This document shows positions 1 through 6,623 of a stretch of 20,658 nt of DNA, piece after piece. The stretch covers positions 1 to 20,658 of the forward strand of contig JAKBAU010000024.1 of NCBI GenBank assembly GCA_021808875.1. Direction: 5' to 3'. Position 1 is the stretch's first letter. Every line of letters begins with the position of its first letter. The stretch comes from Pseudomonadota bacterium. GTDB taxonomy: Bacteria > Pseudomonadota > Alphaproteobacteria > Micropepsales > Micropepsaceae. Under the pieces are notes generated by a model that was not told where the DNA came from, did no database searches, and was given only the letters and a program-made list of their open reading frames with translations. Both the position numbers and the translations under genes were made by a program.

Positions 1-455
1 AGAGAGACCGCGCCACGATAGCGCCCCGCCTCTAGCCGCGCCTCTACGCCTCCCACCACTGAACTGCCGCCGCCGAAAGGAATGAGCGCCGCGCCCGCGC
101 TGCCCGCCCAGTCCATTATCGCGGCAATTTCCGCCTCGTTTCGCGGATAGGCGACGATGTCGGGGGCGGGGCCGTAGTCGCCGGCGATCCCGCGCAGGTA
201 ATCGGGGAAGGATTTGCCGTAGGTGTGGGCGGCGCGGTCGTAGGTTTCGGTGGAACAGCAAGCGGCAAGGGAGGGAGGTGGGACAAGCCGGGACGGAGCC
301 AGATGAAGCGCGTCAAGCGCCGGCGGGCGGCGGGTGGGGAAATCCACCACGCCAAAGCGCCGCGCATAGCGCTGGCGGGTGGAGTCCAACTCTTCCCGCG
401 TCGCGCCCTCGCCTTCCCGTCCCCAGCCGAAATGCTTGAGCCGCGCTGCCGTCAT
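1..455 (-). CDS. FAD-linked oxidase (AGPS/glycolate-oxidase-like), N-terminal part, runs off the left edge
   Basis: The minus strand is open from an ATG at 455 down to base 1 with no stop, giving 151 codons of an incomplete protein. The start has a good ribosome binding site (GGGAGG about 8 nt upstream). The N-terminal segment has the layout of FAD-binding oxidases of the alkylglycerone-phosphate-synthase/D-lactate-dehydrogenase type: an HFGWG block near residue 8, a TYGKSFPDYLRG block near residue 77, an APDIVAYPRNEAEI block near residue 96, and PFGGGSSVVGGVE near residue 122, which is the FAD pyrophosphate-binding loop of the PCMH-type fold. The FAD-linked C-terminal domain lies outside the window. 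These enzymes oxidise 2-hydroxy acids or related substrates and pass electrons to quinone or cytochrome c, so the cytochrome c gene upstream on the same strand (221-bp gap) could be a partner; this is inference. The family is secure, the substrate is not. Confidence 0.82.
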   Translation of the reverse strand, partial: MTAARLKHFGWGREGEGATREELDSTRQRYARRFGVVDFPTRRPPALDALHLAPSRLVPPPSLAACCSTETYDRAAHTYGKSFPDYLRGIAGDYGPAPDIVAYPRNEAEIAAIMDWAGSAGAALIPFGGGSSVVGGVEARLEAGRYRGAVS

Positions 456-613
456 GCTCCGCCTCCCATGCGGCCATCAAGGCCGGCTACAGGAGGCACC
501 GTTTCACCACGCCGGTCAAGCGGCGGATCAGGGGAGCATCAGGATCCGTAAAGCTTACAGGAAATCGCTGTTCAAGTCGGGTCAGGCGAGTTTCAACAAA
601 ATACGGGACATCC

Positions 614-630
614 CCGCCCAACCCGGGCGG
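614..630 (-). terminator. GC-rich hairpin downstream of the cytochrome c gene, possible terminator
   Basis: A perfect 6-bp stem (CCGCCC/GGGCGG) with a 5-nt loop lies 47 bp beyond the stop codon of the cytochrome c gene. On the minus strand it is followed about 11 nt later by TATTTTG rather than by an immediate T tract. It could be a weak intrinsic terminator separating the cytochrome c gene from the FAD oxidase. The rest of the 221-bp gap (456-676) holds only one more small hairpin (471-485, CGGCC/GGCCG) and no recognisable gene. Confidence 0.3.
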
Positions 631-676
631 TTACAAATCTGCCACTTGCGCAATTACTGATTCATTGCCGTTGATG

Positions 677-2386
677 TCAATTTTGGCCAGCCGATGCACT
701 CTTCGCATGTTTCGCCAGAACGTCGGCGATCCACTGCTGGCTCGTTTCGTGGTGTGCTTTGGCCGCAAGTTCGATCTGCTGCATTACGTTCTGCGGCACC
801 GGCGCGTTGACGACCACTGTCGCGGCGACCGGCGGAGCACTGGCGGCCACGCGTTGCAGCACATGCTCGTTGAAGCGGGCCAGTTGCGCACGCTTCTGGC
901 TGTTGCTCAGCGCCGCATTGTCCGCGACATATGGGCAGTAGGCAGCATTCAGGCTGTCAACCAGATCGCCACCGGAAATACCGGGCCGCTGCATGCGTAG
1001 ATTGTGGATCAACTGATCAACGCGGTCGTTTAACTGGAAATCCGGTGCGCTGGCGATGAAATTAGCCTCCGCCGGGGTGGCCAGCGCATCCCTCACCTCA
1101 GTCCCGCCGACGGCTGGGCAATCAAAGGCGCGTGCCGCTTCGGTCCCTGCGGCGCCGACAGAGTTTCCCCTTCGCAATGATGTAACTAGCTTGGCCGCGG
1201 TGTCGGGCACTCCCGTGTTCCCCCAACTGGTGCGGATGTAATTGCTGATATCGGCGACCTGCTGGTCATCCAGCGCCCCGGCAAAACCTGGCATCGCGAT
1301 CGGTCCGCCGGTCGGACTAAGCCCATTCAGTATCGCTATCACCACGTCGTTCGGCCGCAGTGCCACCACCGCCGCGTTGCCGGCGAGATTGGGCACTGTG
1401 CCAGCGATGCCGGAGCCGTGATCCTGATGACACCGGGCGCAGTAGTCAAGATAGAGATGCGCGCCCTGTTGCAGATCGGCAGCGGTGGCGACCGCGTTCT
1501 CCTTCGGAGCCGGTTGATCCGGGCTTTCCTTCAGATAAACGGCGATTGCATGGATATCGGAGGCATGCAGATCGCGCAGACTGTCATGCACCACCAATCC
1601 CATCGGCCCAAATGCCTCTCCTTCGCTCTTGTCGCGGCCGGTCTTGAGAAAGGTCTCGATTTCGGCGACCGACTTGCCGCCAACGCCAGCCAGCGGATTC
1701 GACGAGATGTTCGGCGCGAGCCAATGACCAACCATGCTGCCCGCAAGACTGTCCTTGGCTTCCACTGCACCCAGGCCGTTGTGCGGCGAGTGGCATTCGC
1801 CGCAATGGCCGGGCCCCTCCACGAGATAGGCCCCACGGTTCCAGTCCGCCGAGCGCATCGGGTCGGGTTTGAAAGTACCTGGATGGAAGAAAAGTTCCCG
1901 CCAGACGAGCAGCGTCTCACGAATGTCGAAAGGGAACGCCATCTCATTTGGCGGTCGTGGCGCATAGACGGGCTTTAGCGACAACAGATACGCTTTGATC
2001 GCCAGTACGTCGGCGCGAGGCATTTTTGTATAAGACGTGTAAGGCATCACGGGATAGAGATATTCCCCGCCATGGCCGATACCGTCATGAACGGCGCGAT
2101 AGAAGTCGTCATCGCTCCATTTGCCGATACCGGTATCGGGGTCCGGGGTGATATTGGGCGAGGCCAACGTGCCGAACGGTGTAACGATCGCCCGCCCGCC
2201 AGCAAATGGGGTGCCGCCGGGCTGCGTGTGACAGGCCATGCAGTCGGCCTCATGCATCACATATTCGCCGTGGGTGATGGCGCTTTTCGGACTATCCGCT
2301 GGCGGTTCGGCCGCCGCCGACCAAGCGAGCAACAGCCCTCCCAGCAGCATCATCTTCGCCAGATGCTTCGACACCACCAGCCGCAT
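677..2386 (-). CDS. Secreted triheme cytochrome c, dehydrogenase electron-acceptor subunit, with a C-terminal extension
   Basis: A 569-aa protein with three c-type heme sites, C49-x2-C52-H53, C195-x2-C198-H199 and C316-x2-C319-H320. Each is followed by a plausible axial methionine (in VMPYTSY, FGPMGLV and AMPGFAG). Residues 1-26 form a Sec signal peptide (basic start, hydrophobic MMLLGGLLLAWSAAA). The chosen ATG at 2386 sits directly before this signal and has AAGGTGGGG upstream; the frame stays open to 2548, but that extension is not coding-like. The three-domain layout is that of the membrane-attached cytochrome subunit of alcohol/gluconate dehydrogenases and of isoquinoline/aldehyde oxidoreductases, which passes electrons to the respiratory chain. 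The heme domains end near residue 400; about 165 more residues follow, with two cysteines (423, 484) and no heme motif. No catalytic dehydrogenase subunit is adjacent: upstream lie only remnants and the IS pseudogene, so the partner may have been lost. Confidence 0.85.
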   Translation of the reverse strand: MRLVVSKHLAKMMLLGGLLLAWSAAAEPPADSPKSAITHGEYVMHEADCMACHTQPGGTPFAGGRAIVTPFGTLASPNITPDPDTGIGKWSDDDFYRAVHDGIGHGGEYLYPVMPYTSYTKMPRADVLAIKAYLLSLKPVYAPRPPNEMAFPFDIRETLLVWRELFFHPGTFKPDPMRSADWNRGAYLVEGPGHCGECHSPHNGLGAVEAKDSLAGSMVGHWLAPNISSNPLAGVGGKSVAEIETFLKTGRDKSEGEAFGPMGLVVHDSLRDLHASDIHAIAVYLKESPDQPAPKENAVATAADLQQGAHLYLDYCARCHQDHGSGIAGTVPNLAGNAAVVALRPNDVVIAILNGLSPTGGPIAMPGFAGALDDQQVADISNYIRTSWGNTGVPDTAAKLVTSLRRGNSVGAAGTEAARAFDCPAVGGTEVRDALATPAEANFIASAPDFQLNDRVDQLIHNLRMQRPGISGGDLVDSLNAAYCPYVADNAALSNSQKRAQLARFNEHVLQRVAASAPPVAATVVVNAPVPQNVMQQIELAAKAHHETSQQWIADVLAKHAKSASAGQN

Positions 2387-2563
2387 GAACCCACCCCACC
2401 TTTCGCAGCTCGAGTCGCCGCAAGGAGCTAGTGTCGCATGGTGTCTCCTGGCCCAGAAAGAGTCGATAAAACTCTTGTTGATCCGCATCTTCCAGCTATC
2501 CGATGCTCGATGAACCGAGCCCAGCGCGGGCGGGGGAACCCTCGCCACGTCGCCGGCCGCTGA
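2387..2563. other. Intergenic segment upstream of the cytochrome c gene
   Basis: This is the leader of the minus-strand cytochrome c gene, carrying its ribosome binding site near 2390-2400. Frames through it are open but show no recognisable protein. Together with the next 258 bases it forms a stretch of about 435 bp without an intact gene. I see no confident promoter. Confidence 0.4.
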
Positions 2564-2788
2564 ACGGCGGCGAGGCTCATTTCGCTGCGCGTGCCGCTTG
2601 CGACGCTCGATGGCGACTTGAGGGGGGCGGCGAAATCGGCGAAGATACCGCTGCTTGCGGCACGCCTTCGCGCCGCGCCAATTCGAGATATACCCCGCTC
2701 ACGCCAGAATCCGAAAATCCTTTGGCGAGATGATGCGGAAGTTATCCGTTACCTCATCGCAGTAGGGGTAGGGTCGGGATACGTGTAA
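2564..2788 (+). pseudogene. Probable PIN-domain (VapC-like) toxin C-terminal remnant
   Basis: A plus-strand frame between stops at 2561-2563 and 2786-2788 begins with a short block, RVPLATLDGDLRGAAKSA followed by KIPLL, that resembles the last strand/helix/strand of VapC-type PIN ribonucleases (typical pattern LPLATLDxDLxxAAxxxGVxLL). The aspartates of TLDGDL would be the C-terminal acidic residues of the PIN active site. The N-terminal domain with the first catalytic Asp, and any VapB antitoxin, are absent, and the remaining ~45 codons look like read-through into non-coding DNA. I infer a decayed toxin gene fragment left beside an insertion sequence. The match rests on about 25 residues, so chance resemblance is possible. 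Confidence 0.4.
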
Positions 2789-2821
2789 AAAGTGGTCACA
2801 GGGGGTTTTAGTCTTACTGTG

Positions 2822-4126
2822 TCATAAGTATGTGTGCTGTGTGGTGCGTTGGCAGCACGGGCAGCGGGGCAAGGCGCGGGCGATTGTGCGGGCGATGGCG
2901 ATCCGGACGGATGTGATCGAATTTGGCACGTGACGCTCAGGTCTGACCGGGGGATCCGCGGGGTCGATAATCTCCGTGTAGGGGATATTCTTCGCTGAGA
3001 CCGGCGTGGCTGGGTTCTGAGGGGGGAAAGGCTCCCCTTTCGGAGAGCAGGAATCCATAAGCGGCGATGCACAGCGTGGCATGATGATGAAAGCCGCGCC
3101 AGCCTCGTCCTTCGTATTGGCCAAGACCGAGCTCCTGCTTGAGATCCTGGTAGTCCCGCTCGATCCGCCAACGCAGTTTCGTCGCGGCCACCAACGCTCG
3201 GCGGCTGATGGTCGCGGGCAGAGTGGAGAGGAAATACTTGGTCGGTTCGGGTTCGCCCGCGGGCCATTCGATCAGACACCATTCCTTGGGGCGTGGCGCG
3301 GCACGTTGATAATCGCGATGCGCAGGACGCACCCGGACGGCTGCGAAACGCGAGGCGAGCTGGGTGTTGGTGCCTTCGCGCCAGGTCACGTGCCGCCAGG
3401 CTTTCTTGGGCAAAGCCAGTGCCAGTTGCTTGGCGGAGACCGGCTGATGCTCGCTATCACGCCGGATCGCCGATGGCGGGCGGCCGCGCCCGCTCCATTT
3501 TTTCGGCGACAACGGCTCCCTGCCGGGCGGCCACAGAGTGGTCGAGGGGGTGATGCCGACGGCATAGGCAAGACCGATCTCGGTGATGCCATCGCGAAAG
3601 TCGGTATCGTTGCCGTAGCCTGCGTCGGCTAATACCACATCGGCCTCGATTCCAGCGGCGCGGGCGGCGCGAAGCTGGTCCAGCGCAATCCGCGGCTTGG
3701 TCTGGAAAACGATCTCATCAGGCACGCCCGCCTGGACCCGCCGGTCGCGATCATCGGCCCATTCATGCGGCAGATACAGGCGGTAGGCGATGGGCAGGCT
3801 GGCATGGTCGTTGGCGGCCGATAGACTGACGGCAACCTGGCAACTGTCCTGTTTGCCGAGTTGCCCGCAGTATTGCCGCGCCACCCCAACCGAATGGGTG
3901 CCCTTCTTCGGGATCCCCGTGTCGTCGACGATCAGTGCGCGGATCGCGCCATGCCGTTCGATGACAGGCAGCACACAGGCTCGCACGGCCGCCAGTGCCG
4001 CATCGTCAGACCAGTCGGCCTTTGCCACGAAGTGATGCAGCGACTGATGCGCCGCGCGACCGGCATGCCCCAGCACCGGCGTCAGTGCCTCGACATAGGC
4101 AGAAAAATGTGATTGAGCTAAACTGC
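2822..4126 (-). pseudogene. IS701-family DDE transposase, pseudogene (internal deletion plus frameshift)
   Basis: The central part (about 4076-2950) is a clear IS701-type transposase: IVDDTGIPKKGTHSVGVARQ with the first catalytic Asp, VVLADAGYGND with the second, and RWRIERDYQDLKQELGLGQY with the Glu. Three lesions are visible. (1) Upstream of the GTG at 4076 the frame continues as SAYVEALTPVLGHAGRA but joins directly to AAHQSLHHF; intact relatives carry about 35 residues between these blocks (the GLLLPGERKS region), so an in-frame deletion is inferred. (2) No in-frame ATG, GTG or TTG start is seen before the upstream stop near 4158. (3) At the five-G run 2949-2953 the frame ends soon after GDYRPRGSP with a stop at 2937, whereas the family C-terminus (VRPERHVPNS to RALPRCPCCQRTT) continues in another frame to 2822; removing one base restores the join. 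No convincing terminal inverted repeats or target duplication were found. Confidence 0.85.
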
Positions 4127-4155
4127 AACTACCGCGTTGGCGGTTTAGTTCAATC
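4111..4155. repeat. Long hairpin with 16-nt arms, related to the element at 14968-15042
   Basis: Arms 4111-4126 (GATTGAGCTAAACTGC) and 4140-4155 (GCGGTTTAGTTCAATC) are inverted repeats. Fourteen positions pair canonically and the other two would be G-U wobbles in RNA; the loop is 13 nt. The left arm overlaps the decayed 5' end of the transposase. The arm consensus recurs at 14971-14986. It could be the end of an insertion element or a small non-autonomous repeat. Confidence 0.6.
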
Positions 4156-4301
4156 TATAAAGAAAAGTCGTTTTATCACACACCCCTCACCGATTTGCAG
4201 AGTAGCCGGCTGCGGCATAGGACGCAACTCAATTGCACCTGCCGTTCTTTTTTTCAACATGGCGCGGGGCAACCTTCCGCGCTCCATCTTGGTTTCTCGG
4301 G

Positions 4302-4333
4302 CCCCTCCTGCGGCGAAGAGGGGAAGCCGCAGG
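4302..4333 (+). promoter_or_regulatory. Overlapping inverted repeats in the leader of the aminotransferase gene
   Basis: Two stems share this segment: CCCCTC (4302-4307) with GAGGGG (4318-4323), and CCTGCGGC (4307-4314) with GCCGCAGG (4326-4333). They interleave, so on RNA they would be alternative hairpins; a pseudoknot would need very short connecting loops. The site lies about 50 bp upstream of the ATG at 4386. An attenuator-like role is possible but unproven. The rest of 4156-4385 has no gene; it includes a T7 run near 4249-4255. Confidence 0.3.
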
Positions 4334-4385
4334 CCATAAGAGCGTGCACAGCAAAAGGCGAACGCCCGATTTTGGCAGACAGGTG

Positions 4386-5444
4386 ATGGCTAGGAATTTC
4401 GGAACAGATCTGGACAAGATCGATCTTTCTGCCAACGAGAGCCCGCTTGGCCCTGCTCCCGGCGCCATCCGCGCCATCATCGAGGGCGCGCTGAGGGCGC
4501 ATCGCTATCCCGACGCCAATGGCTTGGCGCTGAAGGCGGAGCTGGCCGAGATTCTGGGGGTGGCGGCCGAGCAGGTGGTTCTCGGCAACGGCTCGTGCGA
4601 GGTCCTCGATCTGACCGCCCGCGCCGTTCTCGGCAAAGATGACGAGGCGATGATCGGCTGGCCCTCGTTTCCCGCCTACCGATCGATGGTTGACCGCGCC
4701 GGAGCCAAGGCGGTGCTGGTGCCGCTGAAGGACCATGCCTACGATCTCGACGCGATGGCCGAGGCGGTGACCGGTCGGACACGGCTGGTTGTTCTCGGCA
4801 ATCCCAACAACCCGACCGGGCTGACATTCGGGCAGGCGGCCTTCACGCGCTTTCTCGAACGCCTCCCCGGGGAGGTCGTCGTCATCATCGACGAGGCCTA
4901 TCACGACTATGTCGGGCGCGCCGACCGCGCCAATGCCCTCGATGAGATCGCTGGTGCCCACGCGCTGGTGGTGACGCGGTCGTTCTCGAAGGCGCACGGC
5001 CTGGCCGGCCTGCGCCTCGGCTACGGGGTTGCGCCGGTGCGGCTGGCGCGCCAGATCGAGGCTCAGCGCCAGCGTTTCAATACCAGCGGGATCGCCCAGG
5101 CGGCGGCCATGGCAGCGCTCGCCGACCACGAACACTTGGCACGTTGCGTCGCCCTCAACGGCGCCGGCCGCCAATGGCTGGAAAACCGGCTGGCGGCACT
5201 CGACCTCTTTTTCCTGCCGTCCGAGGCCAATTTCGTGATGGTGCGGGTGGGCGAGGGCAAGGCGGTCCACGAGCATCTGCGGGCGAGGGGGGTTCTGGTC
5301 AAGCCGCTCGATGCCTTTGGCCTGCCCGACTATATCCGGGTCAGTGTCGGCCGGCCCGAGGAGAACGAGCGGTTCATCCAGGCCCTGATCGCCGTTCTGC
5401 CACAGACCCTCCCCGGGGAGCCGGCATGCTGCACGCCGATATAA
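4386..5444 (+). CDS. HisC-like class I/II PLP-dependent aminotransferase
   Basis: A 352-aa fold-type I aminotransferase close to histidinol-phosphate aminotransferases in length and motifs. It has the substrate-binding start LSANESPLGPAP (14-25), GNPNNPTG (138-145), IIDEAYHDY (167-175) with the Asp that contacts the PLP pyridine nitrogen, RSFSKAHGLAGLRLGY (198-213) with the Schiff-base Lys202 and phosphate-binding Arg208, and IRVSVG (317-322) with the substrate-carboxylate Arg318. The ATG at 4386 is chosen because the conserved domain begins just after it; an in-frame start at 4233 would add 51 residues that look non-coding. The ribosome binding site is weak (AGG close to the ATG). HisC-type enzymes also act on aromatic amino acids and prephenate-derived acids. 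No his genes are nearby, and its overlap with the LysR gene suggests a role in the adjoining operon rather than in histidine synthesis; that is inference. Confidence 0.88.
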   Translation: MARNFGTDLDKIDLSANESPLGPAPGAIRAIIEGALRAHRYPDANGLALKAELAEILGVAAEQVVLGNGSCEVLDLTARAVLGKDDEAMIGWPSFPAYRSMVDRAGAKAVLVPLKDHAYDLDAMAEAVTGRTRLVVLGNPNNPTGLTFGQAAFTRFLERLPGEVVVIIDEAYHDYVGRADRANALDEIAGAHALVVTRSFSKAHGLAGLRLGYGVAPVRLARQIEAQRQRFNTSGIAQAAAMAALADHEHLARCVALNGAGRQWLENRLAALDLFFLPSEANFVMVRVGEGKAVHEHLRARGVLVKPLDAFGLPDYIRVSVGRPEENERFIQALIAVLPQTLPGEPACCTPI

Positions 5445-6430
5445 CATTTCACCAACTGCGGATTTTTTGTGCCGTCGCCCAGGCGGCAACCTTGACGCGC
5501 GCCGGCAAGCAACTCAGCTTGGCGCAGCCCACGCTCTCACAGCAACTGGCGAAGCTCGAGCGGAGCATCGGTGCCAAGCTGTTCGACCGCACCCGGAACC
5601 AGATGGTGCTGACCGAGGTCGGGCGCTTTTTCCTGCGCCAAGCGCAACTCATTCTCGATGAGGTTGACCAGGCGCAAATCGGCCTTGGGGAATTCGCGGC
5701 CGGGCTGCGCGGCGTCATTCGCCTCGCCGGCCTCAATTCGATCATCCGCGTGCTGGTGCCCAACGCCATCGCCCGACTTGCCGAAACCCATCCGGACGTC
5801 GAATTCGACATTCACGAGACCGCGCCGGCCGAGGCGCTCGACCTGCTTTACAACCGCGCCGTCAATATCGGGCTGATCGCGGCAAATTCCGTTGCCCAGA
5901 GCAGCGTCTCGTTCAAAAAAATTCCGCTCACGGAGGATCCGTACGTTTTTGCGGTGCCGAGCGGGCTGCGACTGGCGGAGGTTCTAGATCCCGATGCCAG
6001 CCTGTCGCCCGCGGAAAGGAAGATCGTCAACAGCTGTATCCAGTTCAATTTTGGCACACAGCATACAAGGCGGATCGCACATTGGTATCAACGGGTGCTG
6101 CCGCGCCATCGGCTGGTCACCCAATGCCGCAGCTACGAAGTGGCGCTCGGCATGGTGCGAGCCGGCCTCGGCGTTTGCCTGGTGCCGGCTTTGACCGCGC
6201 ATGACGGTCATGCCGGGATGGCCGGCATCGACCTTTACGCGACCGACCAGCCCTCCCGGAAGACGGTGGCCTTGGTGCCGGCGCAGTATCTGCGGGTCGA
6301 ACCATACAAGGCATTCCTTCGGGCATTACAGGCAGCGGCCGGCACGGTACGTCTGCCCCATATTCTGCCGCCGCCACCCTTCATCGAGTTAGCCGCGGAC
6401 TCTCACCAGGCCGATCTCACCTCGGCCTGA
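5426..6430 (+). CDS. LysR-family transcriptional regulator
   Basis: A 334-aa LysR-type regulator. Residues 6-65 form the winged helix-turn-helix (FHQLRIFCAVAQAATLTRAG, then LSLAQPTLSQQLAKLER and IGAKLFDR), followed by a linker helix and a periplasmic-binding-protein-like effector domain from about residue 92. The ATG at 5426 lies inside the end of the aminotransferase gene (19-bp overlap) and has GGGGAG six nt upstream, which decides the start. LysR proteins usually bind T-N11-A sites and respond to a small molecule related to the target pathway. It is transcribed toward the U32 operon instead of diverging from it, and the 193-bp gap that follows holds several inverted repeats, so it probably regulates that operon and perhaps itself. 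The effector is unknown. The last ~30 residues are proline-rich and beyond the usual domain end. Confidence 0.92.
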   Translation: MLHADITFHQLRIFCAVAQAATLTRAGKQLSLAQPTLSQQLAKLERSIGAKLFDRTRNQMVLTEVGRFFLRQAQLILDEVDQAQIGLGEFAAGLRGVIRLAGLNSIIRVLVPNAIARLAETHPDVEFDIHETAPAEALDLLYNRAVNIGLIAANSVAQSSVSFKKIPLTEDPYVFAVPSGLRLAEVLDPDASLSPAERKIVNSCIQFNFGTQHTRRIAHWYQRVLPRHRLVTQCRSYEVALGMVRAGLGVCLVPALTAHDGHAGMAGIDLYATDQPSRKTVALVPAQYLRVEPYKAFLRALQAAAGTVRLPHILPPPPFIELAADSHQADLTSA

Positions 6431-6453
6431 TTTTTACCGCCGTAGCTGATCAT

Positions 6454-6520
6454 GGAACGCATGTTCCGTGCCGGCGATTCCGCGCCTTCGCAGGCGCACG
6501 ATGAACGGTTCTCAACGTTC
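6454..6520 (+). promoter_or_regulatory. Cluster of inverted repeats between the LysR gene and the U32 operon
   Basis: Four small dyads lie in 67 bp: GGAAC-GCAT-GTTCC (6454-6467), GCGCCT-TCGC-AGGCGC (6482-6497), GAAC-G-GTTC (6503-6511) and an overlapping GAACG/CGTTC pair (6503-6520). The GGAAC/GTTC theme recurs, as expected for an operator read by a dimeric regulator such as the adjacent LysR. The 6482-6497 hairpin could instead help end LysR transcription, though no T tract follows it. Confidence 0.35.
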
Positions 6521-6535
6521 CCCTGCCTGGCTATT

Positions 6536-6541
6536 TAAAAT
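6536..6541 (+). promoter_or_regulatory. Possible -10 element for the U32 operon
   Basis: TAAAAT matches the TATAAT consensus at five of six positions and lies in a locally AT-rich stretch (6531-6550) of otherwise GC-rich DNA, about 83 bp before the first U32 start. No good -35 hexamer lies 16-18 bp upstream, which would fit an activator-dependent promoter. This is suggestive only. Confidence 0.25.
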
Positions 6542-6623
6542 CACAATCACGGCTATAGGTTCCCGGCCGGTGAAGGCGCCGCTAGCGTCGCTCGCAACGT
6601 GATCACGCCGGGGAGGATTTCGC

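Noticed and set aside
2937..2953. Programmed frameshift in the transposase at the five-G run
   Set aside because: IS701 transposases are normally read in one frame, and the same copy has an internal deletion and no visible start, so mutation is the simpler explanation.
4302..4333. H-type pseudoknot riboswitch upstream of the aminotransferase
   Set aside because: The interleaved stems would leave connecting loops of about 0, 3 and 2 nt, too short to cross 6-7-bp helices comfortably.
4254..5489. Long minus-strand open frame (411 codons) opposite the aminotransferase gene
   Set aside because: It mirrors the third-position GC bias of the real plus-strand gene and shows no family motifs.
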